Source: Oryza sativa Japonica Group (lineage: Eukaryota; Streptophyta; Magnoliopsida; Poales; Poaceae). Taken from it: DNA of 64,000 nucleotides. The position numbers and the translations under genes were made by a program. Shown piece by piece: positions 10,863 to 20,894 of this stretch; within the stretch, counting starts at the first letter, position 1, and each line of letters opens with the position of its first letter. The notes below the pieces were generated by a model. The model worked only from the letters and a program-made list of their open reading frames with translations. It searched no databases and had not been told where the DNA came from. The DNA lies in contig NC_089035.1 in the NCBI RefSeq assembly GCF_034140825.1, forward strand, positions 43,268,001 to 43,332,000, read 5' to 3'.

Positions 10863-13800
10863 ATGGTCATGGCCCCAATACCCCAGCCATGGCATCAGTG
10901 GCCCTTTCTCATCCTCTTCTTCCTTGTACTTTTCTCCTGTGAATCTAATCTTCCCTGCAGGAATGGTGTAGAGGCCACACAGAGAGTCTTCCTCTATCCA
11001 CAGTCTCCAAAGGTCTCCTCTATTGTCAGCAAGGGATACAGAACTGGATATCACTTCCAGCCTCCAAAGAACTGGATCAATGGTATGTCTGCATGTTTTC
11101 CATCAGTTTTTACCCTTTTGACTTTGGCTGAATCCAACCAGAAACTGTATTATCCAATTTGGTGTTCCTTTTGTTTCTTGATTCAAGAAGAAACAGCTGC
11201 CCTAATTAGTTAGTATCTTTTCTAGCTGCAGAAGTTAAGCCGTGTGGATGAGCTTAATTTCTTGTGTCTATATGAATTTCATGGTATAGAGAGGAGGGGG
11301 GAAAGGTAGGTAGGCAACTCACTGCTTGTGTGAGCTCTACTGCTGATTGTTGCACACGTTTATGGTGCTGCAGATTGATTTTCAGTAAAATCGTAATATG
11401 GTTATTTCTATGTTTAGATTTTCGCTGGAAAATATTTACCGCTGAAATGTTGTATTTGTGGCCGTCTTTTGACGCTAGGCATCATATTTGTATTAACAGA
11501 ACGAACAGTACAACAAATGTGGAGTTTTCTCAGATAAAGCTACTCCACATTTGTTGTACTGTTCTGTTAATACTAGCTCCAGTTAGAAAATGTTGACCTA
11601 GATAATTCTAAGATTTGTTCTAAAAGGCCTAACTACATAACTTTTTTTTCTGAATATTTAGCAGATCTTTTCTTAAACATAGGCTAGTAACTAGTAATCA
11701 AGCATGTACTGATTCTTGAATTTTTCCTCCTGTTTGCTATGTCTTCTATATTGGACAATTCTTCTAAAGCTGACATTCTCTCTTCTTTTTCAAATGTTCC
11801 ATGAAATGACAATCCTGGCAAATTTGTGGCAATTCAAAAGATCCAAACGGTACGCATCTTCTTCACATAATATGCATCCAAACAAATTGTAGAATAAACT
11901 GAGACATTGCGTGCCTAAATTATCTCAAAATTTACAGGGCCAATGTACTACAATGGCATCTACCATGAGTTCTACCAGTATAACCCGAACGGATCAGTCT
12001 GGGGTAACATAGTTTGGGGCCACTCGGTCTCGACAGATCTCATCAACTGGATCCGTCTTGAACCTGCAATAGAAGGAAATACTCCGAGCGACATAAACGG
12101 TTGTTGGACTGGTTCAGCAACAATCCTCACTGGTGATCAACCGGTTATCATATATACCGGTGCCGACACGGAGAAGCGTCAGGTTCAAAACATTGTGCTA
12201 CCAAAGAACCGGTCTGATCCTTACCTGAGGGAATGGACCAAGCCAAAAAACAACCCTTTGATCGAACCGGTCGGTCCGGGTTTGAACTCAAACCAATTCA
12301 GAGATCCGACAACCGGTTGGATAGGACCGGATGGGCTATGGAGAATAGCAGTTGGGGCTGAGCTGAATGGCTACAGTGCAGCACTTTTGTACAAGAGCAA
12401 AGACTTTATGCAGTGGACTAGAGTAGATCACCCATTGTATTCTTCTAATGCATCCAACATGTGGGAGTGCCCGGATTTCTTTGCAGTATTGCCTGGCAAG
12501 AACAATGGACTGGACCTCTCTGCAGCTATCCCAAATGGCGCCAAGCATGTCCTCAAAATGAGCTTGGATTCCTGTGACAAGTACATGATTGGGGTTTATG
12601 ATCTGAAACATGACATGTTTGTGCCGGATACTGTCTTGGATGACAGACGATTGTGGTTGAGGATTGATTATGGCAATTACTATGCTTCGAAGTCATTCTT
12701 CGATTCGAAAAAGGGAAGAAGGATAATATGGGGCTGGACTAATGAGACAGATAGTACGTCAGATGATGTTGCAAAAGGTTGGGCTGGCATCCATGTAAGA
12801 AAATCAGCCTCTAATCTCCTCCTTGAGTAAATTGCATCGTCGGTACACAAACTTGTCAGGTGGGTGCAACCTAGTGCACAAACTTGTAAAATGCTCGTTT
12901 TGGTGCATGAACTTGTTTGGTGCGTGAGGAGGAAGGTGAAAAGGACACTACAATACTACATGGCTAATCTTATCGATTTAGGGGCCGATTAAGATACTAT
13001 GTAAACATATATCTAAAAAGGTTGCTATTAAACATACACCTATTCAATCAAAAATAAAAAATAAAAAATAGAATAGGATATAATGATAGTAGAAAATGAT
13101 GAAAAAGCCGAGCACTGATTTAAGGGTTAGAAACATATAAAATTCATCAATTCCATGATGAAGGATAAAGTAGAGACCAAATTTATAAATATTGCATGTC
13201 TTATGCATACTCACTAGATGTATGCACGTCACATACTAATCAACATCAGCATTATAAAATTAACATTGTCAAGTTATTTTGGTCCTCGTTCGCACGAACT
13301 AGACAAGTTCGTGTACTGAAACGAGTATTTTACAAGTTTTTGTACTAAATTGCATCCATCTAACAAGTTTACGTACCACCAATGCAATTTACTCCTCCTT
13401 TAATTTTATACTATGGAAGCAATGTTTTAGCCTTAGCATGTCAGTGTAACATACTGATCCTCATTCGTCATTTCATAAAGGCAATCCCCAGGACAATTTG
13501 GTTAGATGGTGATGGCAAGCGATTGCTGCAATGGCCAATCGAAGAGGTCGAATCGCTTCGAAGAAACGAAGTCAGCCATCAAGGCTTAGAACTCAAGAAG
13601 GGTGATCTGTTTGAGATCAAGGGAACTGATACTTTACAGGCTAGTTCCAATTTACCTCAACAAAAGTATTATGTTTTTTTTTTGCAGACACTGTAGCTAA
13701 TATGGCACACCATTTTCTTGAAGCAGGCAGATGTGGAGATAGATTTTGAGCTGACATCCATAGATGCTGCTGATCCTTTTGACCCTTCCTGGCTTTTGGA

Positions 13801-14568
13801 CACCGAGAAGCATTGCCGAGAAGCAGATGCATCAGTTCATGGCGGCTTGGGGCCATTTGGACTTGTTGTTCTTGCCTCTGATAACATGGACGAGCACACT
13901 ACTGTGCACTTCAGGGTTTACAAATCAGAGCAGAAGTACATGGTTCTCCTGTGCTCTGATCTGAGAAGGTTAATGCTTTTTCTTCATCCAGATTCTGTTG
14001 ATGCTTAAGAACTCCCTATTTGCATTGCACTGATAAAAGTGAAATGATATTTGTAGAAATCTAACCTTTGACAGTAAACACTAAAAAAAAGAACGAAGAT
14101 ATCTGAAAAGTCTGAACTTGCTCTTTTGTCTGACAGTTAATTGTCCAACATTGTGTTCATCATTTTTACTTGTGCAGATCATCGTTGAGACCAGGACTGT
14201 ACACACCAGCATATGGAGGCTTCTTTGAATATGACCTTGAAAAGGAGAAGAAGATCTCCTTGAGAACTCTGGTGAGTGAATGAATCAGTGACTCTGCATC
14301 TGCACGATCAACACAACACATCTAGGAAGTGAAATGAACAAACAGTCCGAAACCTGACTCGCCGGCGTGCGTGCAGATCGACCGGTCGGCGGTGGAGAGC
14401 TTCGGCGGCGGCGGCAGGGCGTGCATCATGGCCAGAGTGTACCCGGCGGCGGTCGTCGACGGCGCCACCCACATGTACGCCTTCAACAATGGCAGTAGCA
14501 CGGTGAAGGTGTCGCAGCTCAAGGCATGGAGCATGACGAGAGCACAGGTCAATGTCAGGAAGGGATGA
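10863..14568 (+). CDS. Cell-wall invertase-like beta-fructofuranosidase (GH32)
   Basis: Hydrolyses sucrose (or possibly fructan) in the apoplast. Exons: 10863-11082, 11841-11849 (9-nt mini-exon), 11938-12794, 13481-13639, 13727-13968, 14178-14271, 14377-14568; joined length 590 residues. A signal peptide/anchor is visible (PFLILFFLVLFSC, residues ~15-27). The nucleophile motif NDPNG (residues 73-77) is created by the mini-exon. The transition-state motif FRDPTT has Asp199, and the acid/base motif is WECPD (252-256), whose Pro points to the cell-wall rather than vacuolar class. The motif GCWTGSAT replaces the more usual WSGSAT. The C-terminal beta-sandwich includes DRSAVESFGGGGRAC. The start is the ATG at 10863, preferred over an upstream in-frame TTG. 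The donor of the fourth exon is GC (AG|GCTAGT). Some family members are fructan exohydrolases, so substrate is inferred. Confidence 0.93.
11492..11571. repeat. Near-perfect hairpin in intron 1 of the invertase gene
   Basis: Left arm (about 11492-11524) and right arm (about 11543-11571) are reverse complements over about 29 bp, with only four extra bases (cgaa) in the left arm. The loop is about 18 nt. The stem has the core ACAACAAATGTGGAG. It has no recognisable MITE ends. It could be a small foldback element or the stem of a small-RNA precursor. Confidence 0.8.
12825..13391. mobile_element. Long-TIR MITE (Mutator-like) inside an invertase intron
   Basis: Roughly 570 bp between coding exons 3 and 4. 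The ends are long imperfect inverted repeats: the left starts TAAATTGCATCG and continues through ACAAACTTGT and CTTGTAAAATGCTCG motifs, mirrored at the right as far as CAATGCAATTTA. A 9-bp direct repeat CTCCTCCTT (12816-12824 and 13392-13400) looks like the target-site duplication, typical in size for the Mutator superfamily. No coding capacity. Confidence 0.8.
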
Positions 14569-15054
14569 ACTGATTGATTAATCAAAATGGAAACAAGAGA
14601 GCAACATATTACATGCTAATTGTCCAGTAAGTAGTTAATTGACTACCCATTCATCAGAACTCCTTTGGTAGGAATAAGAAGGAAATCCAGAATCAAAATT
14701 TTTAGCTGCTCACAGACTTGTTGATGACATCTACTTGCTTTGTAGCAATATGTTTTTACTTGTAGAAAGGAGATGGAAATCAAATCATTGTTAAGAAATG
14801 GTTCGCAATTGGTAACGAGATACTACTCTTCGTGTTTTACAGTCGAACTGTAAAATTCGTTGTCCGTCAGTTAATTATCCTGCTCCAACTCTCATCCAAA
14901 ATCATTCCGTTTCCACATTGAATTTATTACTTACCCAAATGATGTTTTTTACTGAGAGAATTCATTTCAGCATGAAGCCTATGGATCATGGTTTCATGCT
15001 TGATGAACTGATGAAAAAAAGTACTGACTTATCGGTGATGTTATTGTTGGTGGA

Positions 15055-15927
15055 GGGGTTCGGGGAAAAAAAATCTCCGAACCCAAAAGAGGCATTTGGG
15101 CCGTAGTCGTAGGACAGATTCGATGGCCTTTCAGCTGCTCCTCAGCCTACAGTGTATTCTTCTTGGCAAAAGAACTCTGCCCAATCAGCGAATTAATTTG
15201 GCAAGCGAAGGCACCGGCAAGAATACGTTTCTTCATGTGGCTGGCTGTAAAAGGACGCTGTCTGACAGCTGATAATCTTGAAAAAAGGGGATGGCCTCAC
15301 GCTGATTGCTGTACTTTGTGCCAACAAGAACCTGAAAACTGCTTACATCTGTTTATCAACTGCGACTATACCATCACAGTGTGGAGACTGATGCGGCAAT
15401 GGATCAGCGCTTACTTCCCCATCCCTGGGAGCGAAAACACATGCCTGACAGAGTGGTGGTTGCAGGCCAGAACATGTTTTCGGAAGTGCTACAGGACAAA
15501 CTTCGACAGCGCTTGTATGCTGATTTGCTGGCAGATTTGGAAGGAAAGAAATGCGCGTGTTTTCGACCAAAGATCGAGAAGCCCTAACCAGTTAGCAGAG
15601 GCTATCAAAGAAGAGATCTTAGTGTGGAAAGAAGCAGGCTATTTCGAGATTTGCAGATCTTAGTTTTTTAGTTTTTTAGTGTTGACGTTCCAGTTCTTTA
15701 GTTTGCCGGGCTGTGGTTCCTGCCACAGTCTAATTCGACAGCCTCCTGTCGTTGCAAGCGAAAACTACTTGTACTTTGATTTTATTCCTCCCAATCTTAA
15801 TGAAATTTGGTCGCCGGTTCCTTCGGCCGACCCGGCAGATTCGATGGCCTAAGTGGGCTGGCCCAATTGCTGTTGCATATACGGCCCAAACGACTCTTTG
15901 GGGTTCGGAGATTTATTTCCCGACCCC
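15055..15927. mobile_element. MITE-like element with ~50-bp inverted ends, split by a LINE
   Basis: The left end (15055 onward, GGGGTTCGGGG then AAATCTCCGAACCC) is the imperfect reverse complement of the right end (up to 15927, CGGAGATTTATTTCCCGACCCC). The inner parts GGCATTTGGGCCGTA and TACGGCCCAAACGACTC also pair. Removing the inserted LINE and one target copy leaves about 150 bp. I could not identify a convincing target duplication for the outer element. Confidence 0.7.
15130..15835 (+). mobile_element. 5'-truncated LINE (non-LTR retrotransposon) with zf-RVT coding remnant
   Basis: About 706 bp flanked by a 15-bp direct repeat CAGATTCGATGGCCT (15115-15129 and 15836-15850), the mark of target-primed insertion. 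The open frame to the TAG at about 15661 encodes a C-terminal reverse-transcriptase zinc-binding region. It carries WQAKAPARIRFFMWLAVKGR, the Cys/His cluster CTLCQQEPENCLHLFINC, and ICWQIWKERNARVF. The 3' tail reads AATGAAATTTGGTCGCC with a short GC-rich end and no long poly-A. Only the 3' end of a LINE is present, so it cannot move by itself. It sits inside the MITE-like element. Confidence 0.9.
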
Positions 15928-16267
15928 TATGTTTCCTGTTTTTTGAATCAGCGTGTGTTGTTTTTCTGAGCTGAATGTTGTTGTCGAGAGCTGTTCTTGG
16001 ACGGATTGCGAAAGAGGATGTACTACATCTGAATGAAATGGAAGGTTTGCTAAGTTTTTGAATTGATGGACTATGTAGTTTGATACGACGTTGCTTTGAC
16101 GATATCATCGCATCATTGTTCACAACTGGTTCACAATCGGTAACAAGATACTCGACTTGTTTGATCTGCAGATTCGCTGTCCGTAAGTTAATTATCCTGT
16201 TCCAACTTTAGCTTCTCCCAGACCTATTGATGACATCTACTAGCCTTGTAGCAACATGTGTACTTGT

Positions 16268-17212
16268 CAGAGTTAAGACCGTTCTCTCCCCCGAGTCGGT
16301 TCTCCCCAGGGGCGGCTCGGGAGGCGACCCGGCCGCCCCTCTTCCCCCTACCCCACCCCCCGAAGCCGCGCGGCCGCAAGGACGGCGGCGGCGGGGCGCT
16401 CCTCGTCTCCTCGCGCTCGGACGGCCTGGGGAGCCACCCGGGGATGGGCTGGCGACGGGGTAGGCGGCGGTGGCGGCGGGGACGGGCGACGGTGGCTGCT
16501 GAGGTGAGTGCGCCCGGTGGTGTTTGTGGGTGGCGACGGCGGTGGTGGAGGCCGCGGATCCGGCGGCGGCCGGCGGTGGCGTGAGCACGCAGGCACCCCG
16601 CGGCGGCCACTGGCGTCCTCCGGCGCCCCTCTAGGCGTCGGCCGGCGTTGGTGGTGAGGGGGACGGCCGGATCTGGCTCCCTTGCCCAGATCCGGCGTGT
16701 CCTCGAGTGGGGACGGGGTGGTTTGGCGTCCGGCCGTCGTGCAGGTGATGTGCATATTGCAGGTACCCTCGGTGTGTAGGTGACATTTGGTAGCTCCCGT
16801 CGTGGATGCTATAGTTGATGGGTGCTCCAAGGCGAAAGTCTTGCTCCGCTCTCGGTGCTAGCAACGGCGACGCCCTTGGGCGCCGTTCACTTTCTTGAAG
16901 GCGTTTGCTACTGGAGCCCTCGTTCAACTCCACTTCAAGAGTTTTCTCTGGGTGAAAACCTAGATTCGTTAGGATCGGACGATGACGTCGTTCTGTCGGC
17001 GTGACCTTCCTGAAGGCTTCGTTTTAGGAGTTTATCTCTTGTTGGACAACTGTACTTAGGTTCAGTTTGTCAATGTCGGGGTTTTGCCGGTTTTCCTTTA
17101 ATTAACCGTGCTGTTGTAAGGTTTTTGGGTCCGGTTTCCCTTATAAACTGGATCAACTCTCTTCTTCTATAGTGAATTGCAGGAGCTCCCTGTCTGTCCC
17201 ATCGAAAAAAAA
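16268..17212 (+). mobile_element. Poly-A-tailed retroposon without a recognisable frame
   Basis: About 945 bp. The 5' half is very GC-rich; the 3' half ends GTCTGTCCCATCG plus a run of about nine A (17203-17212). It is flanked by the direct repeat ACATGTGTACTTGT (16254-16267 and 17212-17225), a typical 14-bp target duplication. It interrupts one copy of the ~230-bp duplicated unit. No reverse-transcriptase motif is visible, so it is a non-autonomous LINE-mobilised element or a retroposed transcript of unknown origin. Confidence 0.8.
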
Positions 17213-17297
17213 ACATGTGTACTTGTATAGACAGGAGACGAAAATCAAATCACTGCGATAAAGAACTGGTTCGCAATTATGGTAGTACGTGCGATAG

Positions 17298-17420
17298 GGG
17301 AAGAGGCTCCTCTGACATACCGCCCTCTGATGTGGGTGGCTGACATGTGGGTCCACCAGCTGTGAGGCTCATATGTCATCCTCTCAAAGTTAGAGGGCAA
17401 TACGTTAGAGGATCACGTTT
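17298..17420. mobile_element. Short MITE with an ~11-bp direct repeat
   Basis: About 122 bp between two copies of CGTGCGATAGG (17288-17298 and 17421-17431). The inside shows imperfect inverted ends around CCTCTGACATACCGCCCTCTGA and its counterpart near the right end, plus internal TGACATGTGGGTCC. Size of the direct repeat fits Mutator-like MITEs (9-11 bp). Confidence 0.6.
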
Positions 17421-17436
17421 CGTGCGATAGGACTTA

Positions 17437-17555
17437 GGAGCGGATCGGAGAAGAAATCTCCGAACCAGAGACATTTGGGCCGGGGGTGGATGGTGATTGA
17501 CCCAGTTCGTACTAAACGGCTGGCGGCGCAAATGCCTCTTCGGGGTTTGAGCTCC
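17437..17555. mobile_element. Second, smaller copy related to the 15.05 kb MITE-like element
   Basis: The left end carries AGAAATCTCCGAACC and ACATTTGGGCC. The right end carries AAATGCCTCTTCGGGGTTTG, pairing imperfectly with the left. The ends resemble those of the element at 15055-15927. Confidence 0.5.
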
Positions 17556-17559
17556 CATC

Positions 17560-18880
17560 GGATGGCAAAAAAAAAACTAAATTTTAAATTTTCAAATTTG
17601 ATTTTGAGATATTTTTAAGGTAGTTTTTTTTTCAGCATTGGCTTTTAAGTCAAAAAACATATATATAAAAGTTTTACCTATAAATCCATTTTTATTCCCT
17701 AATAAATAGTTTTGGCTTATTATGAAAAAAACCAAACGATGGGGCTCTCAGACTCTTCTACACCGAACCCCACAAATCACACGTACGCCCGTGCGAGACT
17801 CAACGACGAGTGCAGGTGGAAGCCCAGGTTTTCGTGCGATGATTGTTTACTCCATGAATTTGCTTAATATTCTACTGAGTAAAATTGAATCAATGTGTTT
17901 CTTTTTACAGAAACACAAACGCAGACGTCCATATTGCGCATATACTCACTCTTATAAATACACACCCTACCTCTATAATCACCTTTAAAAAGTTGGGTTG
18001 GCGTATCTTAAAATTGATGAAGTCATCACGAACACATTGTTGTTGAGGGTAGGTAGTCTATCACTAAAAAAATAATTAGCCGTAAATGCGAGTATTCATA
18101 TCAAATCTAAGTTTTGAATTCGGATGAGCTGGTTCACCGTAAGATGAAAGATGTTTTTCATATTCTTGGAATGCGATGCAGTTTATATAGCCCAACGTAA
18201 AAGGCTGACTAAATTTTGCATTGGTTAAGTACATAGTTCCATATGACGTTGTTTTTACCCTAACATCACAACATTGTTCACCAGTTTGCTAGTAGTTAAA
18301 TAAAGGTAAATGAATTGAGGAAAACAATGTAAATAAGATGAGGTAAAAAAAATCGTAAATATCACATCTTGTTCACCAGTTTGCTAGTTGAATAAAGGTA
18401 AATCAGTTGAACAAAAAAATATAAATCAGTTGAGTTGAGCAAAATAATGTAAATCAGTTGAGGAAAAAAATAAACATAAATCATTTTGGAGAGGATGGGC
18501 TCGAACCGGAGAAAAAAAACGATTTTGCTATATCTCACTCGAAAGATTTTTTCTTATCTCTCACTCGATTTTCTTACTCAAATTTACAGTGCATTTTCTG
18601 GTAAGTTACAGTGTAATTTATGAAACTTACACTGTAACTTTTGTAAGTTACACTGTAATTTTTGAATCTTCGCATGTAAATTTTAAATTTTGTATTGGAT
18701 TTGGTCTTTTTATTGAGGATATGGTAATTTAGTGTCCATTATGGTATTTCTTAATTGCTTTTTGCTTTTTATTATATCTATCGGATTTTAATCTAAAGAT
18801 TAAAAATCTGTGTGATACGATTATAAAAATCTTTCGAAAGATGTATAGGTACTCCCAAAAAAAAAATAAAAATTCAACTG
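17560..18880. other. AT-rich intergenic DNA with local direct repeats
   Basis: Contains repeated text TTCACCAGTTTGCTAGT (about 18280 and 18370) and several copies of AATCAGTTGAG-like units to about 18480, each followed by A-runs. At about 18484-18515 there is a fragment GGATGGGCTCGAACCGGAG resembling the 3' end of the nearby tRNA-Cys. Three TTACACTGTAA-like palindromic words lie at about 18600-18660. No gene seen. Confidence 0.5.
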
Positions 18881-18929
18881 AGGGCCCATCCGGGTTCGAA
18901 CCGGAGAAAAAAAAATAAAAATTCATCCG
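18881..18929 (-). repeat. Duplicated tRNA-Cys 3'-end fragment
   Basis: GGGCCCATCCGGGTTCGAAC followed by CGGAGA plus an A-rich AAAAAATAAAAATTCA spacer is repeated head to tail. One copy is here without the rest of the tRNA, and one belongs to the complete tRNA-Cys. The fragment contains the T-arm and B box (GGTTCGAACC on the minus strand) but no A box, so it should not give a tRNA. Confidence 0.85.
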
Positions 18930-19001
18930 AGGGCCCATCCGGGTTCGAACCGGAGACCTATTGATCTGCAGTCAATTGCTCTACCACTGAGCTATGGACC
19001 C
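18930..19001 (-). tRNA. tRNA-Cys (anticodon GCA)
   Basis: A complete 72-nt cloverleaf on the minus strand. Acceptor GGGTCCA pairs with TGGGCCC, and the discriminator is U, the cysteine identity base. The D-arm is AGCTCAGTGGTAGAGC. The anticodon stem ATTGA/TCAAT encloses a loop CTGCAGA with GCA. The T-arm is CCGGTTCGAACCCGG. No intron. Confidence 0.95.
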
Positions 19002-19235
19002 TTGATGTTTCCAAACCAAACAGTTTATTACTTGATTTCCATATTTAGCAATTAGCCGATTCTTAATGATAAAAAATAATTAAAATCTAAATGAAAAATC
19101 ACATATTTCCTATAGCAGAATAATGCGTGACACATTTTATGAGAAATATTTTTATTTATCTTATACAATATTATAGTATATTTTTTTAGCAATTAGCAAA
19201 CACATGCATTTAGCTAGCCATCTAAAATGCACATA

Positions 19236-19495
19236 CTCCCTCCGGGTTAATAATATTTGTTGTTTTGGACAAGAGTATAGTCTCCAAAAAATAACTTTGA
19301 CCATTATTTTCTGTTATAATATGTATAAAAGTATTAACAAATATATGATTTTATTAAAATACTTTTTAAGACTATTCTATACATGTAATCACCATATTTG
19401 AAAGATAATGATTTTAAAAATGATTCATAATCAAAGATTCTAAAGTTTGATCTCATCCTTATCTAAAATGACAAGTATTATCAGCCCGGAGGGAG
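19236..19495. mobile_element. Stowaway-type MITE
   Basis: 260 bp, starting CTCCCTCCGGG and ending CCCGGAGGGAG, flanked by TA on both sides (19234-19235 and 19496-19497). The TA target, the CTCCCTCCG terminus and the AT-rich non-coding body are diagnostic for Stowaway (Tc1/mariner) MITEs. Confidence 0.93.
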
Positions 19496-19497
19496 TA

Positions 19498-20894
19498 GTA
19501 CTTTTAGTCAAAATATTCATTTTACCTATCGTGAGGACATGGTCAACTCCAATCTATAATTATGTGTGTAGGGTTTATTGCGTGTACAAATTAACTGGGG
19601 GACCGAAATTTCAGAAAGAAAATATTTGAAGTTTGACAAAAAAAATTGATAGAATTTGAACAGATGTTACTAAATTCACAAGTATTGAAATTTTCGGAAA
19701 AATATAGTTTCGTACCGGGGGTTCAAAATTCCCGAAATTTTAAAAATTTCAAGCCGAAATTGTAAACCCTGGATGTGTATGGATTGGACCAAACCATATA
19801 TATATATATACCCCGATCGAGTACAACCAAATTAGTGTTGAATTCGTATTATATTAACATGAATTATCTGTAAACACGTACGTTTGGTACGACTCCAATT
19901 CCGAGATTCTTATCTCGTGGGAGCTAAAGCTATATCAAGCACTTCCAAGATCTTGGATAACATAGGTAAAGCTACCACACCGCTTCCAAAAGTTACACTA
20001 CAAGCATGGAGCGGCATATTCCCGCCGCTTTCTCAGCTCCTCTCCACCATAGTAGCTATACCAAATACACCCTTAATCGATTTAGTAATCTTTCTAGCGA
20101 TAGAACATACTAGCACACAGAAGGGAGTGGATTTTAAACTGACATCCTCTCGTTATTTACATATCATGCAAATAACTACAAGAAAAAAAATAAGATAAAT
20201 TAATATGTGATATATCACTCCACCAACATGTAAGTTAAAATTTAAATTTACAAGTTGCAACATAAAACAAATTAAACTATAGATAGTTTACGTATACAAT
20301 CAAATTTGCCTTTTTTTAACTTGTAGAAATTAAATTTGATGTTGCTTATTTATGAAGTAATATATCACAAATTAATCTACCTTAATGATTCTTTCTTTAA
20401 GTTTTTTCCATAATTATTCGAGTGACACTTAAACAATAAGAGGAGTCTCCTTAAGAGTTTAGAATATTTCAGATGACCAGGTGCACACACAAAATAGCTA
20501 GCCTCCTGGGTATACACGTATGTTTAACACGAATTGTTCGACAATCTTGGACAAATAATTTAGTATAGTTCGGCAAGCAAACATCAAACAAGACAACTAT
20601 GCATAGATATACTACTCTCGTGCTTTGACTCAATATATACAGCAGCATTAGTTAACGGTTACAAAGGCACACGTCGACACACAACACGTAAGAGTAAGAG
20701 ACGAACTACTAATCCAATAATTCCATGCTTAATTAGTACAGACAAAACCAACGCGTCAAAATGAAAGCCATCTGAATTAACTGGAGTATCTTCCAACTAC
20801 TAATACTAATTAATCTAACCACTAAAGTCTCTTTCATTGCATGAGATAATCCATGGCTTTTCCCACAAATTCATTCATTCATTAATTCCATCAC
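19498..20894. other. Intergenic DNA and 3' flank of the transporter gene
   Basis: AT-rich, with a short (TA)n run near 19798-19808. Nothing that I can assign to a gene or a bounded repeat. The part nearest 20895 should contain the transporter's 3' UTR on the minus strand. Confidence 0.4.

Larger units (their letters stand above)
14716..17290. repeat. Diverged duplication of a ~230-bp unit downstream of the invertase gene
   Basis: The text around TTGATGACATCTACT, AGCAAcATGTgTACTTGT, GGAGACGAAAATCAAATCA, GGTTCGCAATTGGTAAC and GTTAATTATCCTGyTCCAAC occurs at about 14716-14892. It occurs again in two parts at about 16120-16267 and 17212-17280. The second occurrence has been split by a retroposon, and a MITE/LINE nest separates the two occurrences. 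The duplication therefore predates those insertions. Confidence 0.7.

Noticed and set aside
16208-16933. GC-rich open frames at 16.2-16.9 kb on both strands
   Set aside because: They are Pro/Arg/Ala low complexity within a retroposon flanked by a target duplication. No start context and no family signal.
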